This document shows positions 9,793 through 19,704 of a DNA stretch of 64,000 nucleotides, one piece after another (positions within the stretch are counted from its first letter, which is position 1; each line of letters begins with the position of its first letter). The DNA is from Branchiostoma belcheri. Taxonomy: Eukaryota > Chordata > Leptocardii > Amphioxiformes > Branchiostomatidae. The stretch lies in assembly GCF_001625305.1 (NCBI RefSeq), contig NW_017802713.1, positions 1,693,538 through 1,757,537 on the forward strand. The letters run 5' to 3'. Position numbers and translations under genes: made by a program. Below the pieces are notes generated by a model. The model had not been told where the DNA came from. It searched no databases and saw only the letters and a list, made by a program, of their open reading frames with translations.

Positions 9793-12700
9793 GTGAGTGT
9801 ACAAACATGATCTGTTCCCACATTTTCCATTGTACAAAAAAGCGAGAGAAGAAGTTGATCACTCTGTACTAGCTCAGTAACTCGAACACTTTGTATTAGC
9901 CTAGTATAGTACTCTTATACGTTCCTTATGTATGTATGTCTAAGTCAAGTAGTGTGTCTTTAGTCTCCACTTTTCTACAGACGTTTGTTATGTGTCTGTT
10001 AAGTCTTGACCTGTACCTAGCCCGTCGTGGCATGAATGTACAATAAAGGTATTTCAATATTAACGCACACATTAATGAGAACAGCACCCCAAGTTTGAGG
10101 ATGTTGTTGTGCGTAGGTTCTTACTTGTTCTACAATGTTTACACGGGGAAGACGCACTACAATATTAAATCATTGCACGTCGACGAAGGCTAGACATCCA
10201 AGTACTGTATTAAACTAACCCATTTCAAATTATATTTTAATTAGCATTACAAAGAAATGAGAAGAAGCCGAACCTCTATTATCAGCAGTCCTGTTTGTAC
10301 TACAAACATGTACATGTATACCTTTTCATGGGACATGAATGTATACAGTACGTACAATAAAGGTTATCTGGTATCTGTAATAAGATACCACAATAACAGT
10401 TACTCAAGTATATCTGGACAGATTTTCAAAATCCATCCAGTTGTTTGAGTTAATTCGGTTTGATAAGCATTACAGCTTAGACAGAACTAGTTGTCTTCAA
10501 GTAGAAATAAACTTAGCAAATACTACTTTTACATTTTGCTCCACCTGCTTTACTGTATAACATAATGTACATAATGTGTATTTGAAAATCTCCAGGTTTA
10601 GCTCTTGGCAGTATTAATGAATTGCAGAATTCTGGGGTAAGTACCTTTCTATTGAATGAGTTGACAAATATTTCTAGTCTAAGAACAGTTCTGTTATCGG
10701 TATATCTGAAAGCGGAAGTCATTAGGGTCCACTTCTTCAAAACAAGTTTCACTTCCGCATTTTGCTCTGAATAAATATCTGCTTTTTTGTGTTAATGTAG
10801 GAACAGACTTCTGCAAAACCCTGCTTTTTTTCTCTATTTCATCGCTCGCCGTGTGCGTGTGAACTTACGAATACTAGTACATGTATAGTACATTTTAGTA
10901 ACAGTGTTGTATTCCTATTGTGTATGCAACTGAGCGCAAAGGTTGAAGTCGTTGAACAAACAAACATGGCGTCATCATGTTTGGCCAGTCAAACGCGACG
11001 TGACCTTGTGTTGAAAGTATAGTACACCGCATCAGCATGTAAATATAGTGCACCGCATCAGTATGTAAAGACGATGGCTGCTGACACTTCCACCCATATA
11101 TCATTGTGCTTACTCGTATTGATGAGCAAGATACATTCATTCTTTCATACATTTTGTTCTTATCTTGTACACAGAATTCTCATTATTTTGACCCGACGTG
11201 TAACATGCCGACAAGAGAGGGCGACGAAGGACACGTAGGTTGTTTCTTTATTTGAAAACAAAATATCGATATCGAAGAAGAAGAAACAATCCTAAAGAAA
11301 AATCCTATTGTTTTCTCCAGATATTTGCGTACCTAAGATCATGTAACGGAAACGAATACATCACTCTAACGGAGGGATGTATTACGGACAAATGTTCACA
11401 CTAAGTATAATTCTTTTATCAAAGGTTTCCTTTTTGAGATAACAATATCACAGTTCAGCTTTGAAACTAGAAAGGTAACATTTGCAAAACAAAGGCATAA
11501 TGTTTACCTTCGCATATGGTCTGCTCAGTTAATTCTTACCGAAACACATTCATATATATGGTCAGACAGGAGTCTAAATCCCTCCTGCTATAAAATTGCG
11601 ACATGATGTAACCCAACACCAGCCGTTACCATGGCGACAGACGTCTGGTTCAGGTCATTGACCTTATTGGTTTGGAAAAGAAGAAGAGGAAACAGAGCAA
11701 AAACAAAATGTTTTCCCTCGGTAAACATAATAAAAGCGCGTCACCTTTTAGCGTGTGCCATTGCAGAAGAAAAGGGGAACTAGAAGTAATAACAGTTCCG
11801 TTTTAAAGTAGATGTTTAGATAACGTTTAACAACTAACTGACTCAATGTAGACTCGCTATACCCAGGGTGGCTGTCAATAGATAACATTATATGTTTGGA
11901 CTACACTTGTACTCTATTTCCTGTCGAATCACCTGTTGTAGAATCAAATACTATTTATGTTTACCGAAGGAAAATATATTGTTTTTGCGGCGTTTCTTCT
12001 TCTTCTTCGTCTCCAAACAGTGACCTCTAACCTGACTGAACCAGATTTACTCTCACCATGGTAACGATGTTGGGTTACAAAATGTTGCAATTTCATACTT
12101 GGAGGGATTTAAACTCCTGTCACCATGTATGTGAATGTGTTTGAGTAAGAATTAACAGAGCAGATATGCGAAGGTAAACATTATGCATTTGCTTTCCAAA
12201 TGTTACTTTAATTTCTCTTTTCTTTCTTTCCTTCCCCACAGAGGTTTCCGTTCGTCATAGGTTATCAAACCCGGGGAAAAGACCCAAAAAATCTGACCGA
12301 CAACAGAGAGCATGACTACGATCACTGGGTGAAGTACGTGCACGTCGTCGTCAATGACACATGTAGGTATCTCCAGATTCTGAACCTCCGCCTGACCAGA
12401 ACTCAAACTTATACGAAAGTAAACACTTAGAGCTCGATGGTTTTGAAATACAGTAATCCCATTTAATAACTTTGAATGTAACGTTAGGCCACAGCAAGTA
12501 AATTTAATGGATGACATCCTCCGCAGACTCCCAATCTAATGCGAGCGGGCGAAAAAAAAACAAGGCGGACCGAAAAAAAAACAAGGTTCTTAAAATATTG
12601 ACTCAATCATTGTACAAATGGTTTTTATTCAGTGGGAACATCACATATATACAGCCAGAATCACATATCACTGCATCAAAGTAAGAAACAAAACATTCAA

Positions 12701-15557
12701 TCAGAGCCTTTTCTTGCCTCCTCTTTTCATAGTTATCTGCCATCCACCTTCCGGCATGGCAAGCCATCTTTGCTCATTTTCGACATGTTGACCACTGTCA
12801 ACGGCAACAAAATTTCTTGTTTTTTCTCTCGAAAATCTGGCGAAAATTAATGCACGCGCTGATGTCATCCATAAGAATTACTTGCTGTTGCCTTACGCAT
12901 GAACAGATTAACACTGATTATGACCTCATAGACACATTCACGTCAACCTGTCGTGTTTTTATTGCGCAGGTGGCACGACGATTTACGTCATGGTGGTACG
13001 GAGACTTCAGTCTTACCTGGAATTCTTCGATCCTGACCATCTGAAACCCGAGTACGGCTGCGACCCTCTACCCAACTACGCCACCCATCTGCCGTCGTTG
13101 GAAGTGCATTGGGTAATTCTTCTTCTACTCAAACCTCCTTCGCAGACTTGTGGGGTGGTGACGCGTTACTAGTAATTTTTTTCGGTGCGGCCTTGTTGAT
13201 TTGATTATATGGATGACATCCGTGCGCGCATGAATTTTCGGCCGTTTCAAAAAAAAGTTTTCAACCATATTGTAAATCGTACAAAACAGTTGCAAGGTTG
13301 CAAAAAGAATATTAAAAAACGATACCAATGTCGTAGAATGCCAAAAATCGAACAAAAAAAGACGAAAATGTCAAGAAATGAATTTGAATACTATATTATT
13401 CGCCAAACCATACTCTGTCTACGTTGCATGCAGCGCCATACGAGCGATTGCCATTACGTCACGGCCAGCGAGAGGTAGGCGAAAACGGGTGACATTTGGC
13501 TGATTTGCCTACCAATAATTTGCATATGTCTTCAAATAATTTGCATCTATATGATGTAAACAAAAACAGCAATCGCTCGTATACTATTATACTTTTCACA
13601 GTTACTTCAAGTTATGATAGGCCTTGTTTCGAGGCAAATTGATTAAATGACTAGAAGCTACTCTGCAAGCAGAGTGTTGGGCGAAAAAATATCAGTGCAA
13701 AAAATAAACCCAATAAAAAAGCCTAAAAACACGCCAAAAATAACTCCAAACCCAAACCTCTGCTTGGAGAGTAACTAGAAACGTCTGACTTGAAAGACCG
13801 AATTCAAGACTACCGTTGCTGAAAACATTAACTACAACATTTCAAAACTTCACAGAACATTTCCAGAGCGTACCTGAATGTTGACGACAACCTCCCGGCG
13901 GAGTGGTTTGACTGGGGCTCCCCTAGCGACGCACGCACCCTGATGATAGCACGTGTTCAGCACGTGTACTCGGCCACGCCCACCGTGGCGGTCAACTGCT
14001 TTGTGAAGCTGGAGAGTTTCATGATCAGCGGTGCCACCCTAAGAGTCTACTACCCTGGTGGGTACCCGAGTAGAGGTCTTAGGGTCTCTTCCAGACCTTA
14101 AGGTCGAGTTTATAAACTTGCTAGCAACCCATGGAGTTTGGTACAGACTAAGCCCCTATTCAGACAAAAAGCACACTCTGACATTGATACGACGCCACCG
14201 TGCGTCTTTTTATCAAACAGCAATGATTGTAGTTTAGCCGAATCATGCTTGGGTACGATTCCGAAGTAGTGGTCCTTAAGTCTCTACCAGATCTCCAGGT
14301 CGAATTTTACATAGTTGCCAGCAAGCCATGGACTTTGGTAGAGATCCTATTGTTAGCCTCTAGACTTCCATGGTAATTCAGGCACCACTACTTTAGTCAC
14401 GTGTTCACCAAGTCACGTGCTCGCCCAGGTCACGTGCCCGAAGTGTTGGCGTCATGTTTCCTGAAGAGGGCTATAGAAAAAGTAAGTGGGTCGGATTCAT
14501 TTTGCTTGTGGTAAAGTTTACTTACAATAGAAATGGGTTTTAGGGCTAGCGTATCATCCACACTCGCTGTTTAAACGCTTTTATAATCACTTTCCTGATT
14601 GGTTCGTGAAAAACTAGGTTGCCCAGAAGGACGGTATGGCGGACAATGCGAACATAACTGCAGTTGCCCTGACAACGCCACCTGCCACACCCTAAACGGT
14701 GCCTGCAAATGCCCGGATGGATGGACGGGACAGTTCTGTGACAGTGAGTCGTCATCGCAGTCTGGCCTATCTTTAATCATGCAGCTTGTTTCTAAGTCAA
14801 TATCATAATAAAATAAGAGAGAAATAAACACCTATTCCCCTATTTCACGCACTTATAAGTACTATAGAAAAATTCATATTCCTTATGCGACTAGACAAAC
14901 CGCCCATCAAAAAACAGATCTGTACGTTTATTTCTGCAATAACTAAAAAGCGAGAAGAAGTTGAATTTATATAACGATACTCGTAGTTAATTTTGTATCT
15001 GTTATCCGTGTCCATTCATCTTGTTTTGTTGTGACCTGTACTTAGCCAAGTGTGGCAGAAATGTGCAATAAAGGTCTTCATCCATTAAAAAAAAAGGCGT
15101 ATTATTGTAGCCCGGTAACCAAACCTATTGTAGCCATGCAGTCTCTGTCATCCTCTCCAAAAATAGGATGAAAGAGGTAGCTGAAATAAGTTTGGGTACC
15201 TGGCTAACATTATCAAAACAACAATATTGTCTTCTTTGTTAAATAGTATGTGTCATTTTTGGCTTGTCTTCATTTTCAGAAGCAGCACTGTTGACAACAC
15301 ACGAGGTGCCAATGCAGTCAGCAGCAACTATGGAAATGACGACCACAGCAAAAACACCGTCGCCACCACCAAAACCACTATCACCACCATCATCATCATC
15401 GCGCTTAGCCTTAAAGATCGCCCTTCCAATCGTGCTTTGTCTTGTTGTTATCGTAGCCCTGGTAGTCACGTGGTGGTGGACCTACTGGAAGAAAAAGGCT
15501 GCCCACACAAAACTTGTGTATGAGAGTAACCCACTGTATGATGAAGAAGGCCTCTAA
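9747..15557 (+). CDS. Gene B: EGF single-pass membrane protein, paralogue of gene A (complete)
   Basis: Eight exons, 9747-9792, 10596-10636, 11175-11234, 12242-12362, 12970-13112, 13856-14057, 14618-14743 and 15280-15557, sum to 1,017 nt, exactly 339 codons including the stop. The protein has a signal peptide (MAVSSVVRFVLVIWTGLALG), the unnamed ectodomain shared with gene A, an 8-Cys EGF module, a Thr/Pro/Ser-rich stalk, a transmembrane helix (LPIVLCLVVIVALVV) and a short tail with KKK and NPLY. Intron phases match gene A exon for exon from 11175 to the EGF exon, so the two arose by tandem duplication. It lacks the cadherin repeat and the Ig domain. NPLY fits the NPxY motif bound by PTB domains, which suggests endocytosis or signalling (inference). 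ATG at 9747 is chosen because it opens the signal peptide. At 13856 the acceptor CACAG is used because the nearer TTCCAG (13866) puts a stop in frame. Confidence 0.8.
9900..10062 (+). mobile_element. LINE-like 3' tail
   Basis: GACCTGTACCTAGCCCG, then TGTACAATAAAGGTATTTCA. The same tail occurs at 14985-15092, so both are 5'-truncated copies of one retroelement. Confidence 0.6.
10596..10636 (+). CDS. Gene B exon 2
   Basis: Acceptor CTCCAG and donor GTAAGT, phase 1-0. It reads LALGSINELQNSG and contains the likely signal-peptidase site after LALG. Confidence 0.7.
11175..11234 (+). CDS. Gene B exon 3
   Basis: Acceptor ACACAG and donor GTAGGT, phase 0-0. It reads NSHYFDPTCNMPTREGDEGH and corresponds to the NSACY end of gene A exon 3367-3468. 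Confidence 0.7.
11466..11730 (+). mobile_element. Helentron-like repeat, copy 6
   Basis: Starts ACTAGAAAGGTAACATTTGC and ends CGGTAAACATAA. It lies in gene B intron 3. Confidence 0.82.
11955..12212 (-). mobile_element. Helentron-like repeat, copy 7
   Basis: Starts TTATGTTTACCGAAGG and ends TTTCCAAATGTTACTTTAAT with the CTAG lost. It is opposite to copy 6 and 225 bp away, so the pair could fold as a large inverted repeat in the pre-mRNA. Confidence 0.8.
12242..12362 (+). CDS. Gene B exon 4: unnamed ectodomain, part 1
   Basis: Acceptor CCCCACAG and donor GTAGGT, phase 0-1. It reads RFPFVIGYQTRG and ends VHVVVNDT; sequon NLTD. Confidence 0.78.
12487..12892. mobile_element. Harbinger-type MITE, family H2, copy 1
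   Basis: 406 bp beginning GGCCACAGCAAGTAAATT and ending in its inverse, flanked by TTA (12484-12486, 12893-12895). Inverted relative to the copy at 51847-52250. Confidence 0.85.
12970..13112 (+). CDS. Gene B exon 5: unnamed ectodomain, part 2
   Basis: Acceptor TGCGCAG and donor GTAATT, phase 1-0. It reads (C)GTTIYVMVVRRLQSYL, contains YGCDP and ends LEVHW. Confidence 0.78.
13165..13440. mobile_element. Partial Harbinger-type MITE, family H3
   Basis: GGATGACATCCGTGCGCGCA matches the subterminal part of the family at 38750-39173. The right end is not clear, and the open frames across it are not genes. Confidence 0.5.
13441..13579. mobile_element. Short TA-flanked MITE
   Basis: 139 bp with ends CGAGCGATTGC / GCAATCGCTCG, flanked by TA at 13439-13440 and 13580-13581. 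Confidence 0.7.
13652..13785. repeat. Small inverted-repeat element
   Basis: CTACTCTGCAAGCAGAG near the left end faces CTCTGCTTGGAGAGTA near the right end, with A-rich sequence between. Boundaries are approximate. Confidence 0.45.
13856..14057 (+). CDS. Gene B exon 6: unnamed ectodomain, part 3
   Basis: Acceptor TTCACAG and donor GTGGGT, phase 0-1. It reads NISRAYLNVDDNLP, contains TLMIARVQHVY and ends LRVYYP. It is equivalent to gene A exon 5196-5415 (NATYERPPDVAID). Confidence 0.8.
14080..14360. repeat. Diverged direct repeat
   Basis: About 80 bp at 14080-14165 (CCAGACCTTAAGGTCGA, CCATGGAGTTTGGTA) recurs at 14278-14360 (CCAGATCTCCAGGTCGA, CCATGGACTTTGGTA). Confidence 0.6.
14618..14743 (+). 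CDS. Gene B exon 7: 8-Cys EGF module
   Basis: Acceptor AACTAG and donor GTGAGT, 126 nt, phase 1-1. It reads (G)CPEGRYGGQCEHNCSC, then CKCPDGWTGQFCD. The last ten codons closely match the gene A EGF exon even in DNA (TGCCCGGATGGATGGACGGG). Confidence 0.9.
14985..15092 (+). mobile_element. LINE-like 3' tail, second copy
   Basis: GTGACCTGTACTTAGCCA, then TGTGCAATAAAGGTCTTCA and a short poly-A. Same family as 9900-10062. Confidence 0.6.
15280..15557 (+). CDS. Gene B exon 8: stalk, transmembrane helix, NPLY tail
   Basis: Acceptor CATTTTCAG, phase 1, stop TAA at 15555-15557. A Pro/Ser/Thr stalk (TPSPPPKPLSPPSSSS) precedes the helix, then WWWTYWKKK and a tail with VYESNPLYDEEGL. Confidence 0.85.
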
Positions 15558-15621
15558 TGGTTATCACCTATTCCTTGACTTTGTTGAGGGCTGTTGGAGC
15601 ACCATGACTTGATCCACTATT

Positions 15622-15964
15622 CAGGACTCAAAATTCATTTTTGGGAATAGGTGCACTGGTGCACCCAACCTAAAATATTGGGTGCACAAAAGTTTTTGGG
15701 GGTGCACCATATAAGATAAAATAGGTAGAATGTCAGCAAACACTTATTATGTTTCATTGCTAAAGAAAAGTACAAAACAATGATTTTGTTATTTTTCTCC
15801 GACACTTACATGTAGGTGTTAAGAATATGCTGTACACTAACATTCATTTAGCATCTTTACATATGTAAAGCTATAAAAAATGTTTGGGTGCACCCACAGA
15901 AAAAATTGTGTGCACAGCTCCAAAGACTAAAGTTGGGTGCACTCACCCAGTATTTCGAGCCCTG
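15622..15964. mobile_element. Word-repeat MITE W1 (GGTGCAC), copy 1
   Basis: Ends CAGGACTC...GAGCCCTG. The word GTGCACC/GGTGCAC occurs many times in both orientations near the ends. It is flanked by ACTATT/ACTATC, a probable 6-bp target duplication with one change. It begins 64 bp after the gene B stop. Confidence 0.75.
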
Positions 15965-16164
15965 ACTATCCTCCTCCATTTAACTCAAGCTCAATTTGGT
16001 CCACTTTTTTATGTTGTCTTCCCACCTCTTTCTCTACCTACCCCTTCGACTTCCTGGCACTGTCCCTTGTAGTACAGCTTTTGCACGCCCTGGCAATCTT
16101 GCAACATGACCAAACCATCTCAGCTTGCATTTCATTATTGTGGTCATTAGGTTGTCATGTGGTA

Positions 16165-19100
16165 CAATAGCTAATGTACTAATATTGTAGACTTCCTTGT
16201 TGGTGACATAGTCTAGGTATGTGATGCCCAGGATTTTTCTGTATCTTCGTGATTATAGGATTAACAAATGTGAAGATTTACATTAGGGTAAACTACAACA
16301 TTTTACATCTTTTGTTCTGAATTCAGTCTGTCAGCCGGCCTTGAATATTGACAGTATGCTCAGGAAAAAAGTGAAAAAAAAGTTTGCACCTCCATGCAGC
16401 GTTTCTTGGAACTGCAGCAGTAATATTTGGTGAGCTGAAAATAGGATGACCAAGGAATGTTCATGGAAATTCGATCATTAGTGTACCGAAAGTTAAATTG
16501 CCATGCTTTTCACCAGAAATGGTGACAATTTCATATTAATCATCGCAAATATACTATGTAATGCACGTTAGATAGCAATCAATAGTGTAAGGTACAGATA
16601 ATTAAAAAAATATGAAATTTGATATCCAGAATCAATTTGCTAACCATCTGACTTGTAACTCATAAACTGGTGTGTAAGTGCATGCTACAAATGTTCACTC
16701 ACAAAAAAAGCACCCAAACAAAATGATACAAAACCCACGTGTGGTTGGCATACAAGTTACAGTTTTAATCATAATCATATATATATAATATTTATACACA
16801 ATAATTTCATATGATGCTAGATTATGGACAACACTTAAGTTCATTCTGTCATGGAATAATTGGAACCTAGACCGATTACGACTCAAACAGAAGATTGTGA
16901 CATCCACGGCTCTACAACAATAATTAATAATTAATCTGACTAAAAAATATCTGATATTTGGGCTGCCAGACACTATACTTAACTGGTTGCACGAAATACA
17001 AAACCAGATGAGGTGACAACAACAACAAATCTTTAAACTCAACACTACCTAGTGTGTTTAGCGATGACACAACATTGTACTAACTGAACACCAAACTTGT
17101 TTGGATCTATTAGTTCATGACTGGGGTTTTCTCATGTTAATAACTGATTTAGTTTGGCTAACTACATCTAGTGTAGCGACAGTTTTTTTTTCTTCATCTG
17201 TATACAAGAGAGCCAAGCATGGGAACTTCACAAAACATGGCAGAATCAAGGAACAATTCACAAGGGAATAATGCTCATGTCCATGTAACTAGCAGGGACA
17301 AGCTCACAATATACTATTATCATACGAATTCATTTTTTCTTTATATGGATTAATAAGGATAAAGTCTTTAGGACAATATTTAAGCTTTTGTGTCTTCAAG
17401 CACAATGTGTTCACTAGTGTTCTCATAATGATATCTTACTTAATATATCATACATATCTAAGATCATATCCTTTATACTGTCACTTCTTCCATTTCGTCT
17501 ACTGGACAAGTCAGTATTCTTATACTTCTTGCTACAAGAATTAAATCGCTAGCTGATTTTATCTCCCTTCTAGGCTTTTAATAATTAGTATAGAAATAAA
17601 ACTTCAATGGATGCAGGAAAGAAATAAGACTCATGCTGGCATAAGACTTGATTTCAGTACTTACTAAGATTTTCTTTGGGTGGTTCACTGAAAATAATCA
17701 CACTTGGTCCACCTGCTTTCTTTTATCGAAAGTGCCCCCCTCCCTCATTCATACTTCTTACATTGCCCCCATCATTTACAAGTCGGCCTTGTCTAATGAA
17801 CAGTTTGAAAACATACAGTGCCCTTGAACTTAAACTTTGACTTTCCAAGATGGCGGCACACATAACAGTCAAATCAGAACAGGTTCTGCTGACACAAACC
17901 TGTTATTATCAGTATTCCTGACTGTTGAAGGTCATGTCCTCGGACATTTGTGCTTATCTTTCAACTCCCACAAGTCAATGTTCAGCGTGTGGACAGTTCA
18001 CCTTCTCCCTGCTGTCTGACCTAATGTTACCTCTACAGTTTGGACCCAGAGGAGGTAGAAGGCGTATCCCACAATACATTGCCGTTTCCTGTCTATCGAA
18101 CATATATATGGGCAAATTGGGCAAAACTTAAGAGGAATCCTTGCTCGTTCCACAAACCCCTGCCAGCTGAGGGTCAAAGGTCACAGGGAACTCTGGGATA
18201 TGCCTTCTGCCTCCTCTGGTTTGGACCAAAAGGCTTCCTCAGCTGGAAGAAGGTTAAAGACCTCTGTTCATCACTTCAGGAGTCCTAATAAACCTGTACT
18301 CTACTTTTGCACTTTCCTTACTTTAAAAAAGTGCTCTAAAAATAACACTCGAGCTGTACTAGTTCCATCTGCAGTTCAAAAACTCACATTTTTCACATTC
18401 ATGTACAAAGTCTGGAGAGTTACAGAAGTATTACTTTTAGCATACTGTCGATGGCTGTGTCACACGTATATATATATATATTCTATACCTTTATAAAATG
18501 TAAGGGTTGGATTCACAAAGCTTGGCCTGGAACCTACAACTGTACAAGAGCCGAACAGACAAGACATTACAGACTCACCAGTAACAACAAAGACTAGTGT
18601 CAACCTTGAAATAGAATATAGGCAGACAAACATTCAATAGTTTTTCATGAATCCAGATAAGTTAATATTATGGTCTTAAAGCTACGCAAAATATGGCATT
18701 TAGTATTGTTGACATAAGTGCAGTGGTCCCTTGCAAATGTACTGATAGTGTTCTTGTTCATGGTAGTTTTATCTTTAGATATACAATGTAAATATATATT
18801 GTATAGCAAAATCAACTTCCAGCAATATGTATCATATATTGAAGAGGCTTATTGGAAATAAATAAGACCTGAATTATGAAATGAAGAATTAGACGACCTG
18901 AAGAATTTGTGATTTTGATTATCTGGATTTATGAAAAAAAAAGGCTTGGCTAGAAAGTACATGTATACCCACTCTAGAAAATTTATACAAAACATCCACT
19001 TTACAAGACAGTTATCCTAGATAGATTTTCAACACAATATAAATGTGCAATAAACTATGTAACTATCGACTGCGATTCTATGATACATTGCAGACGAATT

Positions 19101-19260
19101 TACGGTCCTTTTGTTTTTTACCACAGACTATTCACACAATGGTATGGCAGTTACAAAATCATCACGTTCATTGGTCACAATATTACACATATGAGTCTTG
19201 GTTATTGGCTAGGTGGTTGGTAGTATATGCGTAACTCCATTATCTATCTAAAGAATGAGA
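16165..19260. other. Intergenic stretch between convergent genes; no gene seen
   Basis: Between gene B (+) and arrestin (-). It is AT-rich and mostly single-copy within the window apart from the inverted repeat at 18036-18245 and a (TA)n run near 18470. Open frames here are short and lack family motifs. Either gene's 3' UTR could reach into it. Confidence 0.6.
18036..18245. repeat. Inverted-repeat element
   Basis: TTTGGACCCAGAGGAGGTAG at about 18040-18060 faces CTGCCTCCTCTGGTTTGGAC at about 18208-18228, giving arms of about 40 bp. This is a foldback repeat of unassigned type. Confidence 0.6.
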
Positions 19261-19262
19261 CT

Positions 19263-19268
19263 TTTATT
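19263..19268 (-). terminator. Candidate polyadenylation signal of arrestin
   Basis: TTTATT on the + strand is AATAAA on the - strand, 334 nt past the arrestin stop codon. It is the nearest AATAAA on that strand that I noticed. Confidence 0.35.
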
Positions 19269-19601
19269 AGCATGAAAATCAACCTGTGTTGGTAGCAAAG
19301 ATGATCAAAGTTTCAACTTTTAATCCTGTGCAGCCTCCCAGGCTCCTCTGACCCACTACTAGTCATGTGACAGAAGTACTTGGGTCAGTCAACCTGACAA
19401 AGGCTGAAGGTATGGCCAAACAGCCATTATGTTTTGTGTTGGATCGAAATTTGAAACTTCAATCAAGCAATACTTTCCAACGGTTGTTGATAATATACAA
19501 GGCAGTCTAGGGAACTCCCTACCATCTGAAGGCAGTTCTGTTTTGAAGGAAAATGGTGACACCAACTTTGCGGAATCAAGAGGGAGCCTTTTTGGGTTTC
19601 C

Positions 19602-19704
19602 TCAGGCTTCGGTGTCGCCGCCTTCGTGGTCCTTAAGTCGCATGCGAGCGAAGTCCTCAAAGATTATGTCATCATCGTCCTTACCGTAACTATCCGGGGT
19701 TTCG
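19602..19704 (-). CDS. Arrb: Arrestin last coding exon: AP2-binding tail
   Basis: Acceptor CCTTCAG. It reads (S)[33 protein letters not shown], stop TGA. FxxFxxxR, the AP2 beta-appendage motif, is intact. Confidence 0.95.

Noticed and set aside
13860..13866. TTCCAG as acceptor of gene B exon 6
   Set aside because: It gives a stop after five codons; CACAG at 13851-13855 gives an open exon matching gene A.
17837..18496. Overlapping + strand frames of 60-98 codons between gene B and arrestin
   Set aside because: No consistent frame, no motifs, and an inverted repeat runs through them.
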